Shown here in pieces: positions 39,101 through 45,343 of a stretch of 49,738 nt of DNA (the stretch's first letter is position 1; each line of letters opens with the position of its first letter). The stretch covers positions 1 to 49,738 of the forward strand of contig DVMF01000048.1 of NCBI GenBank assembly GCA_018715125.1, given 5' to 3'. The DNA is from Candidatus Coprousia avicola. Lineage in GTDB: Bacteria > Actinomycetota > Coriobacteriia > Coriobacteriales > Coriobacteriaceae. A program made the position numbers and the translations under genes. Under the pieces are notes generated by a model. It saw nothing but the letters and a program-made list of their open reading frames with translations, had not been told where the DNA came from and ran no database searches.

Positions 39101-41300
39101 GACGGCTGCAGACGATGATTCTGCCAAGAAGATTGGCGGCCAGACGGTCGAGCTCAAGTCTGCAGCGGCTGCGGCCAACACCGCCGCTCCTGTGACGAGC
39201 AGCCCGTTTGACAACGTGACGTTCAACCTCGCTGACGCGGGTAAGACGTTCACCTACACCATTGCTGAGACGGGCACCGCGCCTGCGGGTTATCAATTCG
39301 ACACTAATGTCTACACGGTGAGCATCACGCCGCGCGACAACGGCGACGGCACGATGACCGTGAGCACGCAGGTGTCGAGCGAGGGCGGCTACAACGAGAT
39401 GACTGAGGGCGTGGCGACGGTTCCGTTCGTCAACACCTACGACCCCGACCAGACCACCGTGGGCGCCAACGGCAGTGCAACCATCGTTGCCCACAAGACG
39501 CTCGAGAACGACGACATCGCCAACTACGAGGGTGCCTTCACCTTCAAGGTGACCGACGGTAACACTGTGGTGGCGACGGGCACTAACGACGCGGCGGGCA
39601 ACATCGCCTTCAGCGACATCGCTTACACGAGCGAGGGGCTCTACAAGGCCACGCACGGCGGCTCCGACGTCATCGGCACCGCCATCAAGACGACCGACGA
39701 GGCGACGGGCAACGAGGTCTACACCTTCAAGTACGCGGTGAGCGAGGACGCGCTCTCGGGCGATAACGGTGTGAGTTACGTTTCCGGCAACGGCGGCGTG
39801 ACCGTGGTTGTGACCGACGACCACTCCGGTAAGCTCTCTGCCGAGGTCGTGTACGACAACGACGCTCAGGGCATCGAGTTTGTGAATGCGTACGGAACGG
39901 GTGCCGATGGCGCTACCACGCTGACTCTCGCGGGGTCCAAGAAGCTCGTTGGCGTGGACGGTGCTCAGCCCCCGGCGCTTAAGGCCGGTCAGTTCAACTT
40001 CAGCATTGTGGGCAACGCGGCCACGGACGGTACGCGCGCCCCGATGCCCGCATCCACGACGGCTTCCAACGCCCAGAGTGGTGCGGTGAGTTTCGGCCCC
40101 ATCACCTATACGATGGAGAATGTCTTTGGTGCCGAGACTTCGGCAACCGATGAGTCCGCGACAAATGAGGGCATCGAGACCTACACCGAAGGGCGCACCA
40201 AGGTGTTCACCTACACCGTGACCGAGAATCAGGGCGGCGAGGTTGTCGACGGCATCACCTACGATGATTCTGACCAGATCATTGAGGTCACTGTGACCGA
40301 CGAGGGCAACGGCAAGATCTCCGCATCCGTGACGGATGTGTCCGATGAGGCGAAAGGCAATGACGACTTCACCTTCACTAACACCTACACGGTGACGCCT
40401 GAAAAGTCCACGCCCACCGGCGATGGCGGCCTGACCTTCACCAAGAAGCTTGACACGCAGTCTGGCACGCGCCAGCTGGCCGAGGGTGACTTCACCTTCC
40501 AGCTGGCCGACGCTAAGGGTACCGTGGTGGCCACCGGCAAGAACGACGCTGATGGCAACGTTGCCATGGGCGCCATCACCTTCACGCAGGAAGGCGACTA
40601 CAGCTACAAGCTGACTGAGGTTGTGCCTGAGGGCGCTACCCCCAATGCCGACGGCAGCTACACGCTTAACGGCGTGACCTACCGGCCCGCTCAGTATACG
40701 GTGACGGCCCATGTGGTGGATAACCACAACGGCACGCTTACCGTGACGTGGAACATGACCAATGCCGACAACGACGCGGTAACCACCGCTCAGTTCGTGA
40801 ACGTGTACAACGTCGATCCCACCACGGTGACCTTTGGTGCCGCCAAGGCGCTTGAAGGCCGCGAGATTGCCGAGGGTGAGTTTGAGTTCGAGCTCAAGGA
40901 CGCTCAGGGCGACGTGGTGGCAACGGCGACGAACGATGCGGACGGCGCGGTGACGTTCGAACCGCAGACCTTCGGCGATGCGGGCACCTACGAGTTCACC
41001 ATCTCTGAGGTGCAGGGCGATGCCGAGGGAGTGACCTATGACACGACGGTTTACGATGTGGTTCTGACGCTTGTGGACAACGGCAAGGGCGGCCTTGAGG
41101 TCACCGAGCTCACCTACAACGGTGCGGCTGCGCTTCCGGTGTTCACCAACACCTACACCGAGCCCCCTGCGCCGGTTGAGCCCGATGAGGTTATCCCTGC
41201 AACGGGCGATGCTGCGGTCGCAGCAGTCGCCGCAACGGTCGCTATTGGTGGTACTCTGGTGGCAGCGGGCTACGTGACAAGTAAGAAGCGTGGTGAGTAA
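30108..41300 (+). CDS. Giant sortase-anchored surface protein (fibro-slime, SpaA/Cna-B-like, DUF11-like and FctA-like modules)
   Basis: The predicted 3,730-residue protein is exported and wall-anchored. A signal peptide (about 1-41) ends near IAEAAAA. A fibro-slime/PA14-like domain spans about 125-380 (FSGDDDVWVFIDGVLVGDVG). SpaA/Cna-B-like domains follow at about 381-480 and 665-768. FctA-like pilin modules, each ending near F(V/T)NTY, lie at about 900-1210, 1620-1750, 2400-2535 and 2805-3685. DUF11-like modules (VGDTIHYEIRWTN type) lie at about 1238-1475, 1765-2258 and 2561-2668. Modules rich in internal repeats at 1475-1608, 2258-2385 and 2668-2798 resemble DUF5979. The end has IPATG (3696-3700), a hydrophobic helix and TSKKRGE, a sortase signal. 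FctA and Cna-B domains often carry isopeptide bonds, so a rigid adhesive stalk is likely. No sortase gene is in the window. ATG at 30108 was chosen over GTG at 30099. Confidence 0.93.
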   Translation: MNRKTYRGRGLSAARIVSWCAVIALTLCGILIAPQIAEAAAAFPGYASEGLTPRGTTLNLFDYWIAENRSDRDDSDPTGYGRTETGINDGKSLKFRKSGSGFPGTGSGEVNAYTDSWAPNQGIVARNLVNGYPVLSGDKATVENESLDYLFDGSEQAGKEAFMNVGGLLTVDQDGYYVYDSTNNYAEFDEGESHFWLYDQPAVQGSGNTSTGQFFPFNDGNDVFDRWYGGLSAKDINGDNSVLNHYFGVSMTTNFVQQYGGHTDSSRNQAVTYNFSGDDDVWVFIDGVLVGDVGGIHGRASLEIDFASGEVVVYNDEDGDNTYDGGRQGEDTAQETTIRQQFELAGASTSGFDGDTFADDTYHTLSFFYLERGNSASNMALKYNLVTVPTTDIVKVDQDTEYLAGAQFDVLTADGSQICHAVTIDNGGIVLLDENNKPITLDDIWGDYSGQASGNQLDLIFRETVVPAGYRSVVDRTGAGNFDIPMYIQHYAAGATQGTEDVNLLLSRNPWSTGAYAQAKVTATIGNEGVRIANRTLTEDDLINGRLFAIVEKRVNGEWVPVYGDALTGWHIGNGSAESIIEAGRTANAVFAPASSGAWETELADLPGRIQDYIFFAGNQDGQYRGAYYYSDVASWEAMDADSLHRVTNSDTFGRRFSAHVYIANINNRVLLQKVDESGTPQTGATMALYRADDVTIGEDGQLTINQGTQPYRTGMTRNLTKAEDKINVDGAVVFDKLVNGTYYAVETEAPDGFVKTDDYSVVYVTDDGVFADAGTADDDISVTRGVGRVVGSLKQFATNDAIDTTLYNITATPAVATIENGQLVSTSPTGEDAFHLIYNGAAEDVLDYVARDEGGNIALTVEQGIPYLQIAQCAEHKGSLAQDVNDGDITNLFTGSTLVTFRNERRASLEVEKRLEKDEALVGPSADAKYQMDVEFTFPDGIIVDDLTIMANVFDADGTATGEAFEVGLNRTGLPWQEPTYSCGQAITAGQTVRFYGLPDGTEYTVTEDTSGEHALPAGVILASITNANNEEDTEEPIVAEGTIDASQEAPSHVTVTNRYDASATLEGDNQLRVTKRVAGTTFDDNLTFNFTLKLERAVGTDNATDVSDGLTVEQGGSMVAMPENGVSISVTGDNASAESGQKSGVFGNMTFTKAGTYTFSVDETGDAPQYWTYDGSVKTITVSVADDGNGTMTVTPQGNNPTFLNTYYNTDEAKSAETQQGGVVVDETGSIAGVGDTIHYEIRWTNNAVDENGVPCSADVRITDAIPQGTQLVDDSIGSDPEATSTQNNDGTITWTFEDREPGATGTVSFDVTVLAEAAGGNVVNDPTVLVNSVDVEANSTTTVIPGKDSAIGDDDTDGLQVGDVLTYTITYQNTTGETVKMVIEDTLPDGVTFIAPEDGEGWSDNGDTGFTFTYDGQNLTWTADQAAESARGTISFQVRVNEQATSVKIGNTAYVTVGNHTYSTNTTTDSTTGDGTLTVKKVVVDQSGDGIDTDKAFNFTITLTDAAGNLLTGAYDATVHASNGTDYALKIGNDGVAGAQNAFELKHDETIEITGLPEGAHYMVAETLEVNGKDKGYSQAVTEGAQNGTIPVGEDNASVTFTNTYNPDSETFDIDGETGVAVTKRVVGNGGSLSAAGYTFNLNIVNDATHDETGISSGASQNGKTSDANGFVAFDDVTFTQVGIYTVTVEEVVPQVGDPAYNEHMTYDRHTLSYQIQVTNGDGELIAEVVDGTITEGENVFTNFFYDEEDAKHAQNESGALIDGKLVGVGETITYSIDWVNTAIDPQTGLPARGTVTVTDKLPIGVEPVADTLGNGQYDADEHTITWTIDANAAQADTITFDVTVLPEAAGTTLINTAQVNGVTTNSVTNVVPGKQETTDPDQIGEGTVLTYEITFTNTEGNDATATVVDTLTKGQEYNAGSATVSVNNGEAVPAEPQKTGAAEDGETLTWNLSDLSENAMVTITFSVTVTRDAAATVDNTASVNGHNTNTTITPYPTDSKKDVFEADEPTVSVGGKMVSVGDELVYEIDWAADGDGSMTITDTLPAGVEITTDDVTGEATNISDNGSYDSASRTVTWTIGQVAEGDKGTVSFHVVVTGEGVDAETGEIENEATIQIGEGNPQHVFVPVQIPTKQETGSDSADGLQVGDVLEFTIRYANTTDDRATVTVEDTLPAGLTYVADSAAPSDGFTHEGQKLTWVINEVAAGAEGTVSFSARVNENATTVENPADNTAYVTVGDNIYTTNTTHGGDKPATGDLTISKTVVATQGASIDASKEFEFTITATDAKGNALAGTYKVTGVEGTDSITFEGGKATLSLTHDESATIAGLPEGAQYTVTESDAGAGYEQTAPVDGEGAVIEDVTGTIPTGDENASIAFENTYTPGGDEFDPTDVDLGLDVKKVMAGNGDDARMSPEGYTFTMAVANNDSDHASEGFTVAGNKTTDESDGNGDVEFGNITFTQVGTYTVTIVENKPADATDENAAMPGFQVGNVTYDEHVFTYQVRVSDDNHDGALEAEVVGGSISGAPTFTNVYFNTDDAKSAVSEDGDGDVTSQDGTKAMVGDTITYTISWVNSAVDGSGAPTRADVTVHDRIPTGTTLVEGSISEGGVVQNGVITWTFANQEPGASDSVSFQVTVDEGAAGTTVENAAWFNNKPNVTTNTVQTQVGAGDLTVSKAIELVEGQGTEIDQTKLFEFTLSLKDRSGNDLTADYAIEGAYDAEGNELTTVTNGSTFYLHHGDEATISALPAGAVAVVDETDILNDGYSQRQPANGVPGTDGIEAGKTANISFVNLYNADSSTVEEGTDKAFNLTKQFTGRDGNAWLEGDQFTFTLTAGSAYTLDDAADGKLDTPLTGVTVPMPADATDGAKTIVVGDDEEANADGIASIDFGAIKYERAGVYTYTVQEVGADGALGTGGEANGITYDGRTVKITVTVNDYGEGKLVAAVAKTDEADGASFVNTYDSTVHYGADGNGGLEITKQLNNRDMTAGQFTMTVTAADDDSAKKIGGQTVELKSAAAAANTAAPVTSSPFDNVTFNLADAGKTFTYTIAETGTAPAGYQFDTNVYTVSITPRDNGDGTMTVSTQVSSEGGYNEMTEGVATVPFVNTYDPDQTTVGANGSATIVAHKTLENDDIANYEGAFTFKVTDGNTVVATGTNDAAGNIAFSDIAYTSEGLYKATHGGSDVIGTAIKTTDEATGNEVYTFKYAVSEDALSGDNGVSYVSGNGGVTVVVTDDHSGKLSAEVVYDNDAQGIEFVNAYGTGADGATTLTLAGSKKLVGVDGAQPPALKAGQFNFSIVGNAATDGTRAPMPASTTASNAQSGAVSFGPITYTMENVFGAETSATDESATNEGIETYTEGRTKVFTYTVTENQGGEVVDGITYDDSDQIIEVTVTDEGNGKISASVTDVSDEAKGNDDFTFTNTYTVTPEKSTPTGDGGLTFTKKLDTQSGTRQLAEGDFTFQLADAKGTVVATGKNDADGNVAMGAITFTQEGDYSYKLTEVVPEGATPNADGSYTLNGVTYRPAQYTVTAHVVDNHNGTLTVTWNMTNADNDAVTTAQFVNVYNVDPTTVTFGAAKALEGREIAEGEFEFELKDAQGDVVATATNDADGAVTFEPQTFGDAGTYEFTISEVQGDAEGVTYDTTVYDVVLTLVDNGKGGLEVTELTYNGAAALPVFTNTYTEPPAPVEPDEVIPATGDAAVAAVAATVAIGGTLVAAGYVTSKKRGE

Positions 41301-41301
41301 C

Positions 41302-41646
41302 ATGCCAGGTACGGGTGCGTCGCTCACGGGTGTGAGCAACCGGATCAACGGCAGACATGCCTTCATCCACGAGCGCGTACTCGAACTCATTGTGCGCGAG
41401 ACGGAGTTGCGCGAGTCGGTCAGCTTTAGCAAGGCCGACCTCGCGCGCCGCCTCGGGTGCTGCGATCGAACCCTCGATCGCGCCCTCACCCGCCTGCGCC
41501 GCGAAGGGCTCATCATCTCTGAGCCCACGTATGGACCCTCGGGCGCACAGCTCGGTAACGTGTACCGTGCAACCGAGGAGGGCAAGCAGGTTGCCCACCG
41601 CTTTACGCGCGAGAAGCCCAAGCGCAAACCTGAGGCAGACGCGTAA
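41302..41646 (+). CDS. Winged-helix DNA-binding protein, coupled to the giant surface-protein gene
   Basis: The 114-residue product has one winged-helix domain at about 25-100. SFSKADLARRLGCCDRTLDRALTRLRREGLI forms the helix-turn-helix, followed by a wing (ISEPTYGPSGAQLGNVYRAT) and a basic Lys/Arg tail. The named family is uncertain; MarR- or ArsR-like is the closest description. ATG at 41302 lies 1 base after the giant gene's stop, with a GGTGAG-like site inside that gene's end. It is therefore probably co-transcribed with it, and a strong terminator follows. I infer a regulator of the surface protein, possibly acting at repeats near either end of the pair. Confidence 0.85.
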   Translation: MPGTGASLTGVSNRINGRHAFIHERVLELIVRETELRESVSFSKADLARRLGCCDRTLDRALTRLRREGLIISEPTYGPSGAQLGNVYRATEEGKQVAHRFTREKPKRKPEADA

Positions 41647-41715
41647 GGGTGTGCGGGCAACGCGAACTCGCCCAGCCTGACCGACGCAACCGTCCGTAAG
41701 GCGTCACATGAGACT

Positions 41716-41758
41716 AACGATCCCGGCAGGTCTGAACCGCCGGGGTCGTTTTGTTTTG
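41716..41758 (+). terminator. Terminator after the surface-protein/regulator pair
   Basis: The 12-bp stem aacgatcccggc / gccggggtcgtt (one G-U) encloses a smaller ggt/acc stem and is followed by ttttgtttt. Confidence 0.85.
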
Positions 41759-41831
41759 GTTCTTATCTCCGTGCGCAGGCGGAGTGCATGGCGAGCCTCG
41801 CGCGTCCATGCCGCCGAATCGGATGCATCTC

Positions 41832-41886
41832 TATTTGCATCTAATTTGCTTCTTATTTGACGCTTATTTGCTTCCTATCTGCTTGG
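41832..41886. repeat. Five tandem 11-bp units
   Basis: Units are tatttgcatct, aatttgcttct, tatttgacgct, tatttgcttcc and tatctgcttgg, each exactly 11 bp and with no gaps. The period equals about one helical turn and gives phased A/T tracts, a pattern typical of curved DNA. Confidence 0.85.
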
Positions 41887-41975
41887 CCAGTGCTTGCACT
41901 TGATTTCTATGGCACGCGCGGGCGTCGGCGTAGACGGGAATAGACCTCTGAGGTTGCCGAGAAGCGTAGGCACTA

Positions 41976-42155
41976 CCTAGGAAACTTAGGAAGTTACCTA
42001 GGAAGTTGCTTCCTAGGTTTCCTAGGTAAGTTCCTAAGTAGACCGCAAAACTTCCTAGGTTAGAGGCCAAACTTCCAAAGTACACGCCAAATCTTCCTAG
42101 GTTCAGCTCATTTATTTCTAGGTTCAATCGACAGCGCACGAGATTCAATCGAGAC
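41976..42155. repeat. 21-bp tandem array carrying CCTAGG
   Basis: CCTAGG or a one- to three-base variant recurs at exactly 21-bp steps: 42012, 42033 (CCTAAG), 42054, 42075 (CCAAAG), 42096 and 42117 (TCTAGG). The ttcaatcga word at 42123 and 42144 extends the same register. Extra CCTAGG sites lie at 41976 and 41997 (also 21 apart) and at 42021. A 10-bp inverted repeat (acctaggaag / cttcctaggt, 3-base loop) spans 41996-42018. Unit consensus is about cttcctaggttnnnnnccaaa. Confidence 0.88.
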
Positions 42156-42289
42156 GGACTCGGTTGAGAGCCGACTCACCGTGCCCGCGCTGCTGCTGCA
42201 AAACGGCGGCGCGATAGCGCTGATGCAGCCGCGCGGGTGGGGAGCCGCTTGCAGAGGGGCGCTGCATGAGAGGTGCCGTCCGCGAGACG

Positions 42290-42405
42290 GCTAACGTCAG
42301 TTTCCCGTTGTTAGCGCGCTGTCGCTTTTTCTAACGACAGGAAAAGCCGTTTTCCTGTCGTTAGAATCGCACTCTTCAGGCTAACGACAGGAACCTGACG
42401 TTAGC
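42290..42405. repeat. Nested inverted repeats CTAACGTCAG / CTAACGACAG
   Basis: A central hairpin has a perfect 16-bp stem (42330-42345 / 42350-42365, tctaacgacaggaaaa). An 11-bp outer pair (42290-42300 / 42395-42405, gctaacgtcag) encloses it. The right outer arm can instead pair with 42380-42391 with one mismatch. Pairings are mutually exclusive. No T-run follows, so it is not a simple terminator. It ends 145 bp before the Nudix gene. Confidence 0.8.
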
Positions 42406-42549
42406 GCAGGCGGGCCAAAAAGATTCACCCGGGCGGCAGGTACCAGAATGGGTACCCTTACAACGATATGTGTTGCGGTGCAGGCGGTGCTTTACGCAGC
42501 TGCGTTGTCGTCTGCGCCCGATGGCCTGAGTCCACATGCGGGAGGCACC

Positions 42550-43287
42550 ATGGCAGACGAGAAGCATGACGAGACGTTGGATGCGGCAGAGCGCACCGAT
42601 GAGATTGGCTCCATCGAGGTGGAGGACGGCGACCGCACCGAGGAGAACGCCTCGCCCGAGCCCGAGATGGAGGATCTGCCCGCGCTCGTGCTGGGCGACG
42701 AGGCGGAGCACGACGCCGAGCTCCACGAGGAGGTCATCGATAGCGAGATCGCCTGGCGCGGCAAGATCTTCGACGTCGAGCGCCTGCAGGTGCGCCTGCC
42801 CAACGGCCACACGTCCGTGCGCGACGTGGTGCGCCACCGGGGCGCCGCGGCCGTGGTGGCCCTCACTACGAGCGGCAAGATCGCCCTCGTCCGTCAGTAC
42901 CGCACCTCACTCGGTCGCGTGACGGTGGAGATTCCCGCCGGCAAGCTCGACTCGGGCGAGGACCCGCTCGAATGCGCCAAGCGCGAGCTCAAAGAGGAGA
43001 CGGGCTTTGTGGCCGGGCGCATCGCCTATCTCACCACCATCGCCACCAGCTGCGGATTTGCAGACGAGCTCATTCACATCTACCTGGCGACGCAGCTCTC
43101 GTTTGAGGGAGCGCGTCCCGATGACGACGAGTTTCTCAACGTCGACCTCGTGCCGGTGGGCGAGCTGGTGGACGCCGTGCTCGACGGCAAGATCGAAGAC
43201 GCCAAGACCGTGGTGGGCGCTCTGGCCTGCGAGGTCATGAGCCGCCGGCTGGCAGACGCCGCCGTGGCGGAGGAGGCGGGCGAGTAG
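42550..43287 (+). CDS. Nudix hydrolase, ADP-ribose pyrophosphatase-like
   Basis: Nudix enzymes of this group cleave ADP-ribose or related nucleotide sugars. The 245-residue product has a full Nudix box GKLDSGEDPLECAKRELKEE followed by TGF, with the catalytic RELKEE glutamates that bind metal. Before it lie VVALTTSGKIALVRQYRTSLG and the family's EIPAG. About 65 N-terminal residues are strongly acidic (Glu/Asp-rich) and unlike the enzyme core. I chose ATG at 42550 (GGGAGG, 5-base spacing); the frame runs 34 codons further upstream without a better start. The exact substrate cannot be read from the sequence. Confidence 0.92.
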   Translation: MADEKHDETLDAAERTDEIGSIEVEDGDRTEENASPEPEMEDLPALVLGDEAEHDAELHEEVIDSEIAWRGKIFDVERLQVRLPNGHTSVRDVVRHRGAAAVVALTTSGKIALVRQYRTSLGRVTVEIPAGKLDSGEDPLECAKRELKEETGFVAGRIAYLTTIATSCGFADELIHIYLATQLSFEGARPDDDEFLNVDLVPVGELVDAVLDGKIEDAKTVVGALACEVMSRRLADAAVAEEAGE

Positions 43288-43347
43288 GCCGTCGGCACTT
43301 GCCCTCGCCGCCGCACCCACCCTTGCCATAGACGGACAGTAATCTGG

Positions 43348-43384
43348 CGCCATCCCTAGGTTGTGGTCTAACCTGGGGATGGCG
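43348..43384. promoter_or_regulatory. 15-bp inverted repeat between Nudix and ABC genes
   Basis: cgccatccctaggtt and aacctggggatggcg pair with one G-U and a 7-base loop. No T-run follows, so it may be a weak terminator or a regulatory hairpin. It contains another CCTAGG. Confidence 0.55.
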
Positions 43385-43524
43385 TTACCTGTATACAAGG
43401 TTATCCGTCGCCCCGTCGCATCGGCCGCTGTCGTATACTAGGGCGTTGCCGCGCCGCCGCGTTTTGTCGTGCGCCTTACCCTGCGGCTTCATTTGCATAA
43501 ACGCCTGATAGATAGCGAGTACTC

Positions 43525-45318
43525 ATGAGCAAGCCCAAGACGATGTTCCGTCGCTTCCTCTCTTACTACCGGCCGGAACTCGGTCTGTTTATCGCCGATA
43601 CCGTGTGCGCCCTGGTGATTGCGGGCATCGACCTCGCGTTTCCGAGCATTCTGCGCGCGCTCACGGGCGGCCTGTTTACCGAGGGGCGTGACGCCATCCT
43701 CGGCGCGCTCGGTATGATCGCCCTCGGCTTGGCGGCGATGTACCTCGTCCGCATGGGCTGCCGCTACTTTGTGTCCGCGCAGGGCCACATCATGGGCGCG
43801 CGTATGGAGTCGCGCATGCGCGAGGACTTGTTTGACCAGTACGAGCGCTTCTGCTTCAGCTATTTCGACCGCGTCAACTCGGGCGACATGATGAGCCGCG
43901 TGGTCAACGACCTGTTTGACATCTGCGAGGCCGCGCACCACGTGCCCGAGTGGATCATCATCTGCGGCGTCGAGATCGTGGGCGCCTACGTGATCCTCTT
44001 TACCATCTCACCCGTGCTCGCCGGCGTGATGGCCGTGGTGACTCTGGTGTTTGTGGCCATCATGGTGCGGCAGAACCTGCGCATGCGCACGGTGTTTGCC
44101 GACAACCGCCGCAAGATCTCCGAGGTCAACTCCCAGCTGCAGGACTCGCTCGCCGGCATTCGCGTAGTGAAGTCGTTTGCCAACGAGCAGACCGAGCGCG
44201 AGAAGTTTCGCCACTCCAACGCGCGCTACCTCGAGTCCAAGGTCAACCAGTATCACGCCATGGGCTCCTATCAGGCCACGAGCGCCCTCATGACGGGCGC
44301 GCTCTTTACCATCATCGTCGTGCTCGGCGGCTATCTGGTTGCTCAGGGCCAGATGACCGCCGTCGACATGGCGACCTTTGCGCTCTACATCAGCCTCTTT
44401 ACCACGCCCATCGAGACGCTCGTCAACTCGACCGAGACGGTTCAGAAGGCCATCGCCGGCTTCAAGCGCATGGATGAGGTCATCCTGAGCATGCCCGACA
44501 TCGTCGATGCGCCGGATGCGCGCCCGCTCGAGGTGACGGAGGGTGCCATCGCCTATAACGATGTCTGCTTTAGCTACGACGACGCGGAGCTCGCCGAGAA
44601 CGGTTCTGCCCCCGCGCGCCCTGTGATCGACCACCTGTCGCTTTCAATCGCGCCCGGCGAGACCATCGCGCTCGTGGGTCCCTCGGGTGGCGGCAAGTCC
44701 ACCACGTGCTCGCTGCTGCCGCGCTTCTACGACGTGCTCTCGGGCTCCATCACCATCGACGGGCAGGACGTGCGCTCGGTTACGCAGGAGAGCCTGCGCC
44801 GGGCCATCGGCTTGGTGCAGCAGGACGTGTACCTGTTTGACGGGACGCTTCGCGACAACATCGCCTACGGCCGGCCCGGCGCCTCGCAGGCAGAGATCGA
44901 GGAGGCGGCTCGCCGCGCGAACATCCACGACTTTATTGCGAGCCTGCCGGAGGGGTACGACACCGTGGTGGGGGAGCGCGGCAGCCGGCTTTCGGGCGGG
45001 CAGAAGCAGCGCGTCGCCATCGCCCGCGTGTTTTTGAAGGACCCCAAGATCCTCATTCTGGATGAGGCGACGAGCGCCCTCGACAACGAGAGCGAGGAGG
45101 CCGTGCAGGAGTCGCTCGAGCGGCTCGCCGCCGACCGCACGACGATCATCATCGCGCATCGCCTCTCGACCATTAAGGGTGCCGACGAAATCGCGACGGT
45201 CGAAGCCGGACGCGTGGTGGAACGCGGCACGCACGATGAGCTGCTCGCCCGCGGCGGCACGTACGCGCGCTACTACCGCATGCAGTTCGAGGGCGCCCGA
45301 GCCCACGAGCTGGCCTAA
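43525..45318 (+). CDS. ABC exporter, MsbA/multidrug type (fused membrane and ATPase domains)
   Basis: A half-transporter that works as a dimer to export lipids or drugs. The 597-residue product has a six-helix type 1 exporter domain (about 1-310) and an ATPase domain (about 345-590). Walker A is GPSGGGKST, the Q-loop region VQQDVYLFDGT, the signature LSGGQKQRVAIAR, Walker B ILILDEATSALD and the H-loop IIAHRLST. A short acidic stretch (AELAENGSAPARP) precedes Walker A. The start ATG has a weak site (gcgag). No partner half-transporter is adjacent, so a homodimer is likely. The substrate is unknown. Confidence 0.94.
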   Translation: MSKPKTMFRRFLSYYRPELGLFIADTVCALVIAGIDLAFPSILRALTGGLFTEGRDAILGALGMIALGLAAMYLVRMGCRYFVSAQGHIMGARMESRMREDLFDQYERFCFSYFDRVNSGDMMSRVVNDLFDICEAAHHVPEWIIICGVEIVGAYVILFTISPVLAGVMAVVTLVFVAIMVRQNLRMRTVFADNRRKISEVNSQLQDSLAGIRVVKSFANEQTEREKFRHSNARYLESKVNQYHAMGSYQATSALMTGALFTIIVVLGGYLVAQGQMTAVDMATFALYISLFTTPIETLVNSTETVQKAIAGFKRMDEVILSMPDIVDAPDARPLEVTEGAIAYNDVCFSYDDAELAENGSAPARPVIDHLSLSIAPGETIALVGPSGGGKSTTCSLLPRFYDVLSGSITIDGQDVRSVTQESLRRAIGLVQQDVYLFDGTLRDNIAYGRPGASQAEIEEAARRANIHDFIASLPEGYDTVVGERGSRLSGGQKQRVAIARVFLKDPKILILDEATSALDNESEEAVQESLERLAADRTTIIIAHRLSTIKGADEIATVEAGRVVERGTHDELLARGGTYARYYRMQFEGARAHELA

Positions 45319-45343
45319 AACTGGCCAAAAAGCGGCTTAAATG

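Larger units (their letters stand above)
41647..42549. other. 903-bp gap with three repeat systems and no gene
   Basis: Apart from the terminator, the gap holds an 11-bp tandem array, a 21-bp tandem array rich in CCTAGG, and a set of CTAACG inverted repeats, each listed separately. A 94-codon minus-strand frame crosses the arrays but starts at TTG without a ribosome site. I see no Nudix promoter with confidence. Confidence 0.65.

Noticed and set aside
37101-41660. A 1,519-codon open frame on the minus strand opposite the giant gene, plus others at 35085-37076 and 33591-35066
   Set aside because: These mirror the repetitive, GC-rich coding strand, which rarely makes stop codons in that reverse frame. 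They lack ribosome sites and their residues look like reverse-frame shadow.
41864-42148. 94-codon minus-strand frame with heptapeptide repeats
   Set aside because: It starts at TTG with no ribosome site, and the repeats follow directly from the 21-bp DNA array. Kept only as a possibility in the findings.
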